NCBI RefSeq assembly: GCF_016908635.1
Contig: NZ_JAFBEG010000003.1
Span: forward strand, 1-64,000
Direction of reading: 5' to 3'
Length of the DNA stretch: 64,000 nt
From: Sporohalobacter salinus
GTDB lineage: Bacteria > Bacillota > Halanaerobiia > Halobacteroidales > Acetohalobiaceae
Positions 35,265 to 44,554 of the stretch are shown piece after piece (the first letter of the stretch is position 1; each line of letters starts with the position of its first letter). Position numbers and translations under genes: made by a program. The notes beneath the pieces were generated by a model. It had not been told where the DNA came from. It did not search any database and worked only from the letters and a program-made list of their open reading frames with translations.

Positions 35265-36262
35265 TGATTATTTCCTGGAATGTAACTAAAGAATGTAATT
35301 TATATTGTAAGCATTGTTATCGCAGCTCAGGTCCGGAAGAGAAGCAGGCTGATGAACTAGGTACAGAAGAAGGCAAAAAATTATTAACTGAAATAGCTAA
35401 AGCAGGATTTAAGATTGTGATTTTTAGTGGTGGAGAGCCATTAATGAGAGAGGATATTTATGAATTAGTGGAATATGCTGTTAGTTTAGGGCTGCGTCCT
35501 GTCTTTGGTACCAATGGTACTTTAATTACTAAAAAAGTAGCTAATGAATTAAAAGAAGCAGGAACTATGGCTATGGGGATTAGTCTTGATAGTATAGATT
35601 CTGAAATTCATGATAAATTTAGGCAAGTAGATGGTGCTTGGGAAAAAGCAGTTGAAGGAATTAAAAACTGTATTGAAGTAAATCTTCCAGTTCAAATTAA
35701 TACTACAATTAGTGAGGTTAATTATGATGAGTTCGAAAAGATTACTGATTTTGCTGTCGAATTAGGAGCTAAAGCTCATCATCCTTTTTTCTTAGTTCCA
35801 ACTGGTAGAGGCAAGGAGATTAAAGAGAATTCAATGCGAGCACAACGATATCATGATATGATTGATCGAATTCTAGAAAAGCAAAAAAAGGTAGATATTG
35901 AATTGAAACCTACTTGTGCTCCTCAGTTTATGGTGACAGCTAAAGAAAAAGATATGGATATGCGTTTTACTCGTGGTTGTCTTGCTGGAATATCTTATTG
36001 TTGTATTTTGCCTAACGGTGAGGTGCATATTTGTCCTTATCTTCCTGTTAAAGCAGGTAATGTTCGAGAAGAACCTTTTAGTGAAATTTGGGAAGATTCC
36101 GAAATATTTGTAGAGCTTAGAGAAATGGATTATAATGGTAGTTGCGGTAGTTGTCAGCATATTGATATATGCGGTGGATGTCGGGCTAGAGCTTACTATT
36201 ATTCAGATGACATAGATTATATGGCTGGTGAACCCTGGTGTAATAAGGAGGATAGCGTGTGA
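35264..36262 (+). CDS. ahbD: Radical SAM protein AhbD/NirJ2 (Fe-coproporphyrin decarboxylase, heme synthase)
   Basis: The enzyme would convert the two propionates of Fe-coproporphyrin III to vinyls, giving heme b. The cluster motif CNLYCKHCY (residues ~10-18) lies very near the N-terminus. FSGGEPLMREDIYELVEYAV is the GGEP strand. The auxiliary-cluster cysteines are in CLAGISYCCILPNGEVHICP and CGSCQHIDICGGCRARA. Length 332 and the short N-terminus match the family once called NirJ2. It has no separate binding site and relies on coupling to hemB. A heme d1-like product cannot be excluded from sequence, but no nirS or d1-specific gene is seen. Confidence 0.72.
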   Translation: MIISWNVTKECNLYCKHCYRSSGPEEKQADELGTEEGKKLLTEIAKAGFKIVIFSGGEPLMREDIYELVEYAVSLGLRPVFGTNGTLITKKVANELKEAGTMAMGISLDSIDSEIHDKFRQVDGAWEKAVEGIKNCIEVNLPVQINTTISEVNYDEFEKITDFAVELGAKAHHPFFLVPTGRGKEIKENSMRAQRYHDMIDRILEKQKKVDIELKPTCAPQFMVTAKEKDMDMRFTRGCLAGISYCCILPNGEVHICPYLPVKAGNVREEPFSEIWEDSEIFVELREMDYNGSCGSCQHIDICGGCRARAYYYSDDIDYMAGEPWCNKEDSV

Positions 36263-36741
36263 AAAAAGAATTAGATCCTGTAAATAAAAAGTTATTAAAT
36301 TTAATACAACATAATTTTTCGATTACATCTGAGCCTTATAAGGAGATTGGAGAAAAGTTAGGACTTAGCACTGAAGAAGTAATTGACCGATTAAAAGAGT
36401 TAAAAGAAGCCAGTTATATTCGTAGAATCGGAGGTGTTTTCGATTCTAAAAAATTAGGTTATGTTAGTACTTTAGTCGCTTGCAAAGTAAAAGAAACTAA
36501 ATATTATGAGGTAGCCAATAATATAAATAAGTATCAGGGAGTTACTCATAATTATCGGCGTGATCATGAGTTTAATCTCTGGTTTACTTTAATTGCTTCT
36601 TCTCCAGAGAAATTAAGCCAACAGTTAGAAGAAATTAATGAATTAGATGGAATAGAAGTTTTAAGAAATCTTCCTGCTAAGCGATTCTTTAAATTAGGTG
36701 TGAATTTTGAGCTTAAGCAGCAGGACAAGGAGGAGTCGTGA
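36259..36741 (+). CDS. ahbA: Siroheme decarboxylase subunit AhbA (Lrp/AsnC-like)
   Basis: The 160-residue protein has an N-terminal helix-turn-helix like Lrp (LNLIQHNFSITSEPYKEIGE) and an RAM-like alpha/beta domain (THNYRRDHEFNLWFTLIASS). Members placed beside ahbB and radical SAM heme genes are the two subunits of siroheme decarboxylase, which removes carboxyls from the acetates at C12 and C18. They are not DNA regulators. RIGGVFDSKKLGY and the histidine/arginine stretch THNYRRDH fit the active-site region. GTG start with GGAGG upstream; it overlaps ahbD by 4 bases. Confidence 0.85.
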   Translation: MKKELDPVNKKLLNLIQHNFSITSEPYKEIGEKLGLSTEEVIDRLKELKEASYIRRIGGVFDSKKLGYVSTLVACKVKETKYYEVANNINKYQGVTHNYRRDHEFNLWFTLIASSPEKLSQQLEEINELDGIEVLRNLPAKRFFKLGVNFELKQQDKEES

Positions 36742-37226
36742 TGGCAGTTGAAATTAATGAATTAGATAAATCAATTATTAAAGAGATTCAGGAAGAATTG
36801 CCTTTAGAAGCACGTCCTTATCAACAGATTGCTGAAAGAATAGGCATTAGCGAAGAAGAATTATTAGAACGATTAAATATATTAAAAGAAAAGGAGCAGT
36901 TAAGAAGAGTAGGAGCTATTCTCTATCATCGTGAACTAGGATATTCAGCTAACGGCATGGGGGCTTGGATTGTACCGGAAGGAAAGAGAGAAGAGATAGG
37001 TAGATTAATGACAACTTATGATGAGATTAGTCATGTTTATGAACGACCTACTTATCCTGACTGGCCATATAGTCTTTTCAGTATGATTCATGGTCAGAGC
37101 AAGGAAGAGGTAGAAAAAGTAGCTGATGATATTTCTCAGAGAACAGGTATTGAAGATTATATTATTTTATATAGTACAGAAGAATTAAAAAAGGTAAGTA
37201 TGAAGTATTTTAGTGAAGATGAATAG
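36741..37226 (+). CDS. ahbB: Siroheme decarboxylase subunit AhbB (Lrp/AsnC-like)
   Basis: This paralogue of the preceding protein has the same architecture: LDKSIIKEIQEELPLEARPY, RRVGAILYHRELGYSANG, and ISHVYERPTYPDWPYSLFSM. The tail matches NirG/NirH-type sequences. It should form the heterodimer with AhbA acting on siroheme. The ATG at 36741 overlaps the ahbA stop by one base, with AAGGAGG 6 bases upstream. A moderately different pattern from AhbA (YERPTYPDWP instead of YRRDHEFNLW) supports distinct roles. Confidence 0.85.
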   Translation: MAVEINELDKSIIKEIQEELPLEARPYQQIAERIGISEEELLERLNILKEKEQLRRVGAILYHRELGYSANGMGAWIVPEGKREEIGRLMTTYDEISHVYERPTYPDWPYSLFSMIHGQSKEEVEKVADDISQRTGIEDYIILYSTEELKKVSMKYFSEDE

Positions 37227-37246
37227 TATAATAGTTGGAGGTGGAG

Positions 37247-38551
37247 ATGAAAATTATGTGTTTTAAAGAATCTAAAGAATTATTTACAGATGCTAAGAAG
37301 GTAATACCTGGTGGAGTTAATAGTCCGGTGCGGGCTTTTAGTTCAGTAGATACTGAACCAATATTTATTGAACAGGCAGAGGGTTCGAAACTTTATGATG
37401 CAGATGGTAATGAATATATCGATTATGTTGGTTCTTGGGGACCGATGATTCTTGGTCATGCTCATCCTCAGGTAGCAGAAGCAGTTCAAAAAGGAGCAGA
37501 GAGAGGAACTAGTTTTGGAGCACCAACTGAATTAGAAACTGAATTGGCTGAGTTGGTTGTAGATGCTGTTCCTTCAATTGAGAAGGTTCGAATGGTTAAT
37601 TCAGGTACTGAAGCAACCATGAGTACTCTTCGTTTAGCTCGAGGTTATACTGGAAAGGATAAGATTATTAAATTAACTGGTTGTTATCATGGCCATGGAG
37701 ATAGTCTTTTGATTGATGCTGGCTCAGGGGTAACTACATTAGGAATTCCTGGTAGTCCTGGTATACCGGAAAGCATTGCTCAGCAGACAATTGCTGCTCC
37801 TTATAATGATTTAGAAGCTATTGAAGAAATTTTTGCTGAGCATGGTGATGAAATTGCTGGAATTATTTTAGAACCAGTTACAGGTAATATGGGGGTTATT
37901 GAGCCAAAAGGGGGATATTTAAAAGGATTACGTGAGATTACAGATAAATATGAGTCATTATTAATCTTTGATGAAGTGATGACCGGATTTAGAGTTGCTT
38001 ACGGAGGAGCACAGAAGAGATACGGAGTAACTCCAGATCTAACATGTTTAGGTAAAATTATTGGCGGAGGCCTTCCAGTAGGTGCCTACGGCGGCAAAAA
38101 AGAAATCATGGACTACGTTGCTCCTGATGGTCCTGTTTATCAAGCAGGAACTTTATCTGGGAATCCTTTAGCTATGGCAGCTGGAATTGAGACGTTAAAA
38201 TTATTGCAGGAGCCTGATGTTTATGAAGAATTAGAAGAAAAAACTGATAAACTAATGACAGGTTTTGAAAATAACTTAGACAATCTAGGTTTATCTTACT
38301 ATCAATCTGGAGTTGGGGCTATGTTTAGTCTTTTCTTTACAGATCAAAAAGTAGTTGATTATTCTATTGTACAGACTTGTGATATTGAAGCTTTTAGTCT
38401 TTATTTCAGAAAGATGTTAGAGGAAGGGATTTATTTAGGTTGTTCGCAGTTTGAAGCCAATTTTATGTCACTAGCTCATACAGATAAAGACTTGGAAAAG
38501 ACAATTGAAGCTAATTATAATGCATTAAAGGTTGTTAAAGAGAATCTATAA
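37247..38551 (+). CDS. hemL: Glutamate-1-semialdehyde 2,1-aminomutase
   Basis: The PLP enzyme converts glutamate-1-semialdehyde to 5-aminolevulinate. Seen: the N-terminal [32 protein letters not shown], the gating region [20 protein letters not shown], the PLP aspartate in [12 protein letters not shown], and the Schiff-base lysine in [18 protein letters not shown] (~270). The start is chosen at ATG 37247 with GGAGG 5 bases upstream; an in-frame TTG at 37235 is an alternative. It is the last gene of the heme operon; a strong terminator follows. Confidence 0.95.
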   Translation: MKIMCFKESKELFTDAKKVIPGGVNSPVRAFSSVDTEPIFIEQAEGSKLYDADGNEYIDYVGSWGPMILGHAHPQVAEAVQKGAERGTSFGAPTELETELAELVVDAVPSIEKVRMVNSGTEATMSTLRLARGYTGKDKIIKLTGCYHGHGDSLLIDAGSGVTTLGIPGSPGIPESIAQQTIAAPYNDLEAIEEIFAEHGDEIAGIILEPVTGNMGVIEPKGGYLKGLREITDKYESLLIFDEVMTGFRVAYGGAQKRYGVTPDLTCLGKIIGGGLPVGAYGGKKEIMDYVAPDGPVYQAGTLSGNPLAMAAGIETLKLLQEPDVYEELEEKTDKLMTGFENNLDNLGLSYYQSGVGAMFSLFFTDQKVVDYSIVQTCDIEAFSLYFRKMLEEGIYLGCSQFEANFMSLAHTDKDLEKTIEANYNALKVVKENL

Positions 38552-38555
38552 TGAA

Positions 38556-38596
38556 TAGACCTAGGTATTTTAATACCTAGGTCTAATTTTTAATTT
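38556..38596 (+). terminator. Terminator of the heme operon
   Basis: TAGACCTAGGTATT (38556-38569) and AATACCTAGGTCTA (38572-38585) form a perfect 14-base stem followed by ATTTTTAATTTTT. Confidence 0.95.
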
Positions 38597-38669
38597 TTCC
38601 TAAGAGAACACATTCCTAAGTGGATATCATATGATAAAGTATGATACTGCTTATGGAGGAGGAGTTTAA

Positions 38670-39185
38670 TTGGAAGTAGGAACTTTAATTTTATTAGCAT
38701 TATTGGTTAGCTTAGATAGCTTTTATGGCGGAATAATTTATAGAAAAGATTGGGGAGTAATTTCAGTTGATGAATTATTAATTATATTTTTAGTTAATCT
38801 TTTTTTAATTAGTTTAACTACTTTATTAGGAAAGATTATATTAGCGTTGGTAGGAACTAGAATAGCTAAGTTAGTTAGTATCATGTTATTAGGAGTTATA
38901 AGTCTTATATTTAGTGCAGTTATTCAACGGTCAAATTTTTTAGGGGATAAGGAAGAATTTAAAGCACGAATTATATTAAACGCTCTGAAATTAGATAAAC
39001 TAAAGTTAAATTCAAATAAAAGATTAATTGCATTAATCGATTTAAGAATTATGACAGCTATTGATGTAATATTGGTTAGCTTTATAGCCGCCGTTTTAAC
39101 TTCTAATACTTTGTTTAGTATAATTACTTTTAGTTGTATTGATTCACTTTTTTTAAAAACAGGGAATTTAATTTTAAGAGAATAA
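38670..39185 (+). CDS. MntP/YtaF-like small membrane protein
   Basis: The 171-residue protein has about five membrane helices. The N-terminal LILLALLVSLDSFYGGIIY is like the SLDSF helix of the MntP/YtaF family (manganese efflux pumps; YtaF is a sporulation membrane protein), and a second DVILVSFIAAVL helix echoes it. The family is usually 185-210 residues, so this member is short and divergent. Transport function is not shown. The TTG start has GGAGGAGG upstream. It stands between the heme operon and apbE. Confidence 0.5.
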   Translation: MEVGTLILLALLVSLDSFYGGIIYRKDWGVISVDELLIIFLVNLFLISLTTLLGKIILALVGTRIAKLVSIMLLGVISLIFSAVIQRSNFLGDKEEFKARIILNALKLDKLKLNSNKRLIALIDLRIMTAIDVILVSFIAAVLTSNTLFSIITFSCIDSLFLKTGNLILRE

Positions 39186-39276
39186 TATTAGTTTATTTGT
39201 AATGTTTTATTTTGAGTGATAAAATTATAATTAAGTTTTGATAATTAAAATTATTTTATATGGCAGGTGGAGATTG

Positions 39277-40302
39277 ATGCAGACGAAGAAGAAGATAAGT
39301 TTAATTATAGTTATTCTTTTAGTTTTTTTAGGAGGGACTATAACATTATATAGGATGACCTCTTCTCCTCCAAAATATGAGACCAAAGAATTTTTAATGG
39401 ATACTATGGTTTCGTTAGAAGTAACTGGTCAAGAAGCTAAAAAGGCTGGACAGGCTGCTATAAAAGCTATGCGTCAGACTGCTGATAGATCTACTAGATA
39501 TAATGAAGACAGTATTATCAGTAAAATTAATAAAGAAGCTGGTAATAAACCGATTAAAGTAAATGATGATATTTTAATTATGATCAAGGCAGCCAAAAAG
39601 TATGGCAGATTAACTGAAGGAAAATTTGATATTACTATTGCTCCTGTAATTGATTTATGGAATTTTGAGACTGGAAAAAATTTAGTTCCTTCAACTAAAA
39701 AGATAGAAGAAAAGTTAGAATTAGTTGATTACAAAAAAATTATTATTAATGAAAATGAGAAAACAGTTATGCTTGCTAAGTCAGGAATGAAGATTGATTT
39801 AGGCGGGATAGCTAAAGGATATATAGTTGATCAGGCAGCAGATGTTTTGAAGAAATTTAATATTAAATCGGCTTTAATTAATGCTGGAGGTAATATTAGA
39901 ACTATTGGAACTAAGTCTAGTGGAGATAAGTGGAGGTTAGGAATTAAAAATCCAAGAGATAACAGTAAAGATCCAAAAGATAATTATTTAAATATAATTG
40001 AAGTTAAAGAAACTAATGTAGTAACTTCCGGTGACTATGAACGATATTTTAAGAAAGAAGGACGTCGATATCATCATATATTGGATCCTAATACTGGTTA
40101 TCCAGCTCGTGGATTAGCTAGCGTAACTATAATTTCTGATTCATCATTTAAGGCAGATATTCTTTCAACTGCTTTATTTATTTTAGGTTTTAAAGAAGCT
40201 AAGTCTTATATTAAAGAACATGATGATATAGAAGGAATGTTAGTAACTACAGATCTTAATAAATGGAGGAGTAAAGGATTTAAAGAGTTAATTGCTGATT
40301 AG
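39277..40302 (+). CDS. apbE: FAD:protein FMN transferase (ApbE)
   Basis: The enzyme attaches FMN from FAD to a threonine of target proteins, for instance RnfD and RnfG encoded in this window. An N-terminal membrane anchor (~5-25, no lipobox cysteine) places it on the outer face. Motifs: TKEFLMDTMVSLEV, YNEDSIISKINKEAG, IDLGGIAKGYIVDQAADVL, INAGGNIRTIG and YHHILDPNTGYPARGLASVT. The ATG at 39277 is chosen with AGGTGG upstream; the longer frame from 39238 has no site. Length of about 342 is typical. Confidence 0.93.
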   Translation: MQTKKKISLIIVILLVFLGGTITLYRMTSSPPKYETKEFLMDTMVSLEVTGQEAKKAGQAAIKAMRQTADRSTRYNEDSIISKINKEAGNKPIKVNDDILIMIKAAKKYGRLTEGKFDITIAPVIDLWNFETGKNLVPSTKKIEEKLELVDYKKIIINENEKTVMLAKSGMKIDLGGIAKGYIVDQAADVLKKFNIKSALINAGGNIRTIGTKSSGDKWRLGIKNPRDNSKDPKDNYLNIIEVKETNVVTSGDYERYFKKEGRRYHHILDPNTGYPARGLASVTIISDSSFKADILSTALFILGFKEAKSYIKEHDDIEGMLVTTDLNKWRSKGFKELIAD

Positions 40303-40315
40303 AAGGAGGAAGGTT

Positions 40316-40927
40316 ATGTCAGCTATAGTACTTGCTGGTGGTTTAAGTTCTAGAATGTCTGGTGCAAATAAACCATTAATGGATTTTGGGGATACTACAA
40401 TGATTGGGCGGATAATAAATACTTTAAAAGTTATTTTTTCTGAAGTATTAATTGTAACTAAGGATAGAAAATTATATCAGAATTATGAGGTAGAAGTAAT
40501 AATAGATGAGCTAGAACATCAGGGGCCATTAAGTGGAATTCATGCTGGATTAAGGGCTAGTAAAACAAAAAATAACTTTATTGTTTCTTGTGATATGCCT
40601 TTTTTAAATTTAGATTTAATAAGGTATATGTTAGAACAGTCAGTAGGAGATATACTTATACCCAAAGTAGATGGTTATTTGGAACCCTTACATGCAATTT
40701 ATAGTAAAAATTGTATTCCTAAAATTGAAGAGGTAGTTAAAAAAGGGAAATTTAAGATTACAGACTTATGGAAAGAGACTAATTTAAATGTAAAGTATAT
40801 AGAACAGAATGAAATTAAGAGATTTGATCCTTGCTTATATACTTTTTTTAACGTCAATACAAAAGAAGATTATAACCAGGCACTAGATATATTAACTGAG
40901 GTAGAGAAAAGAAATGAAAGAAATTAA
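40316..40927 (+). CDS. mobA: Molybdenum cofactor guanylyltransferase
   Basis: The enzyme adds GMP to molybdopterin to form the guanine dinucleotide cofactor of the DMSO-reductase family. The nucleotidyltransferase signature is AIVLAGGLSSRMSGANKPLM at the N-terminus. HQGPLSGIHAGLRAS and the metal-binding VSCDMPFLNLDLI follow. A late FFNVNTKEDY fits the family. AAGGAGGAAGG precedes the ATG at 40316, 13 bases after the apbE stop. Molybdo- or tungsto-enzymes must be encoded elsewhere. Confidence 0.9.
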   Translation: MSAIVLAGGLSSRMSGANKPLMDFGDTTMIGRIINTLKVIFSEVLIVTKDRKLYQNYEVEVIIDELEHQGPLSGIHAGLRASKTKNNFIVSCDMPFLNLDLIRYMLEQSVGDILIPKVDGYLEPLHAIYSKNCIPKIEEVVKKGKFKITDLWKETNLNVKYIEQNEIKRFDPCLYTFFNVNTKEDYNQALDILTEVEKRNERN

Positions 40928-41034
40928 TATCTTCATTAGATAATTTATTGAATTTCAAACAGGAATTTACTTTGGTTGTAACGAAGTTTGTTATGTGGTT
41001 TTAACTTAGCGTTTTTTAAATAGGTGGTGGTAGA

Positions 41035-41526
41035 GTGTTACCAGTAGTTTCAGTTGTTGGTAATTCAGGTTCAGGGAAGACTACTTTTCTAAAAGAGCTA
41101 ATTCCTGAAATGAAGGCTAGAGGATATAAAATAGCAACAATTAAGCATGGTTCCCATGATTTTGAGATAGACAAGCCTGGTGAAGATAGCTGGCAGCATA
41201 GAGAAGTAGGTGCTCAGACAGTTATTCTGTCCTCACCAGTTAAAATGGCTATGGTAAAAGAATTAAATCAGGAGATTGATTTAGATACTTTAATTCAGGA
41301 TTATATCAATAAAGATATTGACTTAGTTATAACTGAAGGATATAAAGGTGGTAATAAACCTAAGGTTGAAATTTTTCGTTCGGCTAAGTTTGATACTCCT
41401 TTATTTTCTGAGCAGGATGATGATGTGTTAACTATTATAACTAATAATGAACAGACTGATAGAGTTTTTTCAGCTAATCAAGTAAAAAAAGTTGCTGACT
41501 TAATAGAAGAAACAGTAATGGAATAA
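41035..41526 (+). CDS. mobB: Molybdopterin-guanine dinucleotide biosynthesis adapter protein
   Basis: This P-loop GTPase-like partner of MobA has Walker A VVGNSGSGKTTFLKELI (~7), followed by IATIKHGSHDFEIDKPGEDS and ADLVITEGYKG-type LVITEGYKGGNKPKVEIFR. Length 163 is typical. The start is GTG at 41035 with AGGTGGTGG upstream. It is 107 bases from mobA, probably the same unit. Confidence 0.92.
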   Translation: MLPVVSVVGNSGSGKTTFLKELIPEMKARGYKIATIKHGSHDFEIDKPGEDSWQHREVGAQTVILSSPVKMAMVKELNQEIDLDTLIQDYINKDIDLVITEGYKGGNKPKVEIFRSAKFDTPLFSEQDDDVLTIITNNEQTDRVFSANQVKKVADLIEETVME

Positions 41527-41586
41527 TTAAATTAAGTATAATTATTATTTAGATTTTCTGTTATAATAAAGAAAGAAGGGAAAAAT

Positions 41587-42114
41587 ATGACTAAAACTAA
41601 AAGCTTTCTTTATTTAGCATTATTTGCTGCTATTGCAGTTGTGCTTCATTTAGTTGAAACGCTAATTCCGATGTCAGTTATTGTACCCGGGGCTAAATTG
41701 GGTTTAGCTAATGCAATGGTTTTATTAACTTTAGTTTTATTTGGTTATAAGGCTGGAATTAAGGTTTTATTATTACGAATTGTCATTTCATCATTTTTGT
41801 TAGGAACTTTTATGACTACTAGCTTTTATTTGAGTCTAACTGGTGGATTATTAAGTTTTGGAATAATGTCAATATTTTATAGATATTTAAGTGATAAATT
41901 TAGTTTAGTTGGAATCAGTTTAGTAGGAGCTGTAGTTCATAATATTGGTCAAATTATAACTGCTTATTTAATTATAAATAATTGGGGTATATTTTATTAT
42001 TTACCGTATCTTTTATTCTTTTCTATCCCTACAGGAATATTTATTGGTTTAACTGTTATTTATTTAGAAGAATATTTAAGATTAAATTTTGTGTTAAACA
42101 AGGAATTTAATTAG
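41587..42114 (+). CDS. Gx-transporter family membrane protein (PF07456-like)
   Basis: The 175-residue protein has about five or six helices. The conserved VETLIPMSVIVPGAKLGLAN and VVHNIGQIITAYLI mark the family once labelled heptaprenyl diphosphate synthase component I and now seen as an ECF/S-component-like putative transporter. In many Firmicutes it lies with apbE-type and NusG-like genes and with rnf. Its substrate is unknown, and a link to quinone or flavin metabolism is suggested only by context. AAGAAGGG precedes the ATG. Confidence 0.8.
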   Translation: MTKTKSFLYLALFAAIAVVLHLVETLIPMSVIVPGAKLGLANAMVLLTLVLFGYKAGIKVLLLRIVISSFLLGTFMTTSFYLSLTGGLLSFGIMSIFYRYLSDKFSLVGISLVGAVVHNIGQIITAYLIINNWGIFYYLPYLLFFSIPTGIFIGLTVIYLEEYLRLNFVLNKEFN

Positions 42115-42165
42115 AAATAACGAAATGAGTACAATAGTATCAGATTAGTAGTTGGAGGGATTTGG

Positions 42166-42741
42166 GTGGAAAGGGTAGTATTAGCATCGGCTTCACCTAG
42201 AAGAAGTCAATTATTAGAACAGATTGGGGTAGAATTTACTGTTCATCCCAGTAATATAGATGAAAGCAAGGTGAATAAGGATTCTGCTATAGATTTAGTT
42301 ACAGAATTAGCAGTTTCTAAAAGCAAAGATGTAGCTCAAAAATTGGACAAGGGTTTAGTAATTGGTGCTGATACTGTCGTGGTATATGAAAATCAAATTT
42401 TAGGCAAGCCTGATTCTTATGATAAAGCCTATGCAATGTTGACTACATTAAGTGGTACTTACCATCAGGTAATTACAGGATTAGCAGTTATTGATGTGGA
42501 AAATTCTATTCAAAGAGTTGATTATAAAATAACTAAAGTAGAAATGAGAGAGCTTACTGACCAGGAAATTTCAGACTATATTGCAACTAAGGAACCTATG
42601 GATAAAGCAGGAGGATATGGTATTCAACAGCGGGGAGCCGTCTTTGTAAAAGGAATTAATGGTTCCTATACTAACGTTGTAGGGTTGCCAGTAACTAAGT
42701 TGGTTATGATGTGTAGTGAGTTAGGACATCAGATAGTTTGA
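42166..42741 (+). CDS. maf: Maf-family nucleotide pyrophosphatase
   Basis: The cytoplasmic enzyme hydrolyses dTTP/UTP or modified nucleoside triphosphates. The signature ASASPRRSQLLEQIGVEF is at the N-terminus. GADTVVVYENQILGKPDSYD and KAGGYGIQQRGAVFVKGI carry the catalytic acidic residues and lysines. Length is 191. The GTG start has TGGAGGG upstream. It opens the maf-radC-mre cluster typical of Firmicutes. Confidence 0.93.
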   Translation: MERVVLASASPRRSQLLEQIGVEFTVHPSNIDESKVNKDSAIDLVTELAVSKSKDVAQKLDKGLVIGADTVVVYENQILGKPDSYDKAYAMLTTLSGTYHQVITGLAVIDVENSIQRVDYKITKVEMRELTDQEISDYIATKEPMDKAGGYGIQQRGAVFVKGINGSYTNVVGLPVTKLVMMCSELGHQIV

Positions 42742-42764
42742 GTAAAGGTTGGTGAGAGAGTAAA

Positions 42765-43454
42765 GTGGAGTATAATTTAACAATTAAGGATTTACCAAAG
42801 GAAGAACGTCCAAGAGAGAAACTATGTAAGTTTGGTACTAAGGCTATGTCTACAGCTGAATTATTAGCCTTAATTATTAGAACTGGAAGTCAAAGTGACA
42901 CTGCTATAGAATTAGCTAATAAATTATTGACTCATACAGGCGGTTTAAAGTTTATAAATAATTTAAGTGTAGAAGAATTGCAAGAAATAAAAGGAATTGG
43001 TGTAGCTAAAGCAGCTCAGATTAATGCTACTGTTGAGTTAGGGCGGCGCATTAGATTAGCTAACCAAGAGACTAAGGAGGTAATAACTTCACCTCAGGAT
43101 GTAGCTAATTTATTATTAGCAAAACTATCATTTCTTGAAAAGGAACATTTTGTAGTTTTGTTGTTAAATACAAAAAATGAGATAATTTCAATAGAGGATA
43201 TTTCTGTCGGAAGTTTAAGTAATTCTATAGTTCATCCGCGGGAAGTATTTAAACCGGCTATTAAGCGTAGTAGTGCAGCAATGATTTTAGCTCATAATCA
43301 TCCTAGTGGTAATCCAGAACCAAGTAATGAAGACATTAAAGTGACTAATCGAATAAAAAGAGCAGGAAAAATAATAGGTATTGAAATTTTAGATCATTTA
43401 ATTATTGGAAATAAAGATTATATTAGTTTAAAGGAAAGAGGACATTTCAAATAA
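42765..43454 (+). CDS. radC: RadC/JAB-domain protein
   Basis: An N-terminal helix-hairpin-helix region (LQEIKGIGVAKAAQINATVE) precedes the JAB/MPN metalloprotease-like domain, with FVVLLLNTKNE and the zinc motif HNHPSGNPEPSNED. The family was named for DNA repair, but that role is doubtful. Its gene almost always precedes mreB in Firmicutes, as here (24 bases). The GTG start has GAGAG upstream; length 229 is normal. Confidence 0.93.
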   Translation: MEYNLTIKDLPKEERPREKLCKFGTKAMSTAELLALIIRTGSQSDTAIELANKLLTHTGGLKFINNLSVEELQEIKGIGVAKAAQINATVELGRRIRLANQETKEVITSPQDVANLLLAKLSFLEKEHFVVLLLNTKNEIISIEDISVGSLSNSIVHPREVFKPAIKRSSAAMILAHNHPSGNPEPSNEDIKVTNRIKRAGKIIGIEILDHLIIGNKDYISLKERGHFK

Positions 43455-43478
43455 GTTTGGCAGAAAGGAGAAAAAATA

Positions 43479-44525
43479 ATGGTACTTGACTTTTTAACAG
43501 CACCATTTTCACGAGATATGGGGATTGACTTAGGAACTGCTAATACACTAGTTTACGTAAAGGGAAAAGGGGTTTTAATTACTGAACCTTCTGTTGTAGC
43601 TATTAGACAGGATAGCGATGAAGTTTTAAAAGTAGGAAATGATGCTAAGCAAATGATTGGACGAACTCCAGGCAACATAATAGCTATTCGCCCGATGAAG
43701 GATGGAGTCATTGCTAATTTTGAAATTACTGAAAAAATGTTGAGGCATTTTATTACTAAAGCACATAAACGAAGAAGACTGGTTAGACCAAGAATTATTG
43801 TCTGTGTACCTTCAGGTGTAACAGAAGTAGAGAAAAGGGCGGTGATTGATGCTGCTTTGCAAGCAGGAGCGAGAGAGGCTTACTTAATTGAAGAACCGAT
43901 GGCAGCAGCTATAGGTGCCGGTTTGCCTGTAGACGAGCCAACTGGAAATATGGTGGTTGATATTGGCGGTGGTACTACAGAAGTTGCAGTTATTTCATTA
44001 GGTGGGATTGTTACTAAACAGTCTATTCGTGTTGGCGGTGATGAAATGGATGAAGCTATTGTAAATCATATTAAAAGTAATTATAATTTAATGATAGGGG
44101 AGAGAACAGCGGAATCAGTTAAAATGGATATAGGATCAGTTTGTTCTGTTGAGGAGGGAGAAGAAGAGGAAATAGATATTAGAGGTCGAGATTTAGTTAA
44201 TGGCTTACCAAAGACAATTACAGTAACTTCTAATGAAATTAAAGAAGCCTTAGAAGAACCGGTCTTTGATATAGTTAGAGCAGTTACAGATACTTTAGAA
44301 AGAACTCCACCTGAATTATCAGCAGATATCATGGATCGTGGTATCATTATGGCTGGTGGAGGAGCTTTATTGACTGGATTAGATCAATTATTATGTGATA
44401 AAACAGGGATGCCGGTCTATTTAGCAGAAGATCCACTTCATTGTGTTGTAGAGGGGACTAGTAAAGTATTAGATGAATTGAATAGTCTGCGAGATGTTTT
44501 AATTACTCCTAAACGTTTATCTTAG
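43479..44525 (+). CDS. mreB: Rod shape-determining actin-like protein MreB
   Basis: The bacterial actin organises cell-wall synthesis. Phosphate 1 loop [34 protein letters not shown], phosphate 2 [18 protein letters not shown], and the adenosine motif [14 protein letters not shown] are all seen. Length is 348. AAAGGAG precedes the ATG. It is the first gene of mreBCD, followed by PBP2. Confidence 0.97.
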   Translation: MVLDFLTAPFSRDMGIDLGTANTLVYVKGKGVLITEPSVVAIRQDSDEVLKVGNDAKQMIGRTPGNIIAIRPMKDGVIANFEITEKMLRHFITKAHKRRRLVRPRIIVCVPSGVTEVEKRAVIDAALQAGAREAYLIEEPMAAAIGAGLPVDEPTGNMVVDIGGGTTEVAVISLGGIVTKQSIRVGGDEMDEAIVNHIKSNYNLMIGERTAESVKMDIGSVCSVEEGEEEEIDIRGRDLVNGLPKTITVTSNEIKEALEEPVFDIVRAVTDTLERTPPELSADIMDRGIIMAGGGALLTGLDQLLCDKTGMPVYLAEDPLHCVVEGTSKVLDELNSLRDVLITPKRLS

Positions 44526-44554
44526 TCAGTAGTGATTTAAAGTAGGTGATATGA

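Noticed and set aside
33077-36262. Heme d1 pathway (NirJ names)
   Set aside because: The two radical SAM proteins resemble NirJ, but AhbA/AhbB, hemA-L and no nirS/nirF/nirN genes point to heme b synthesis.
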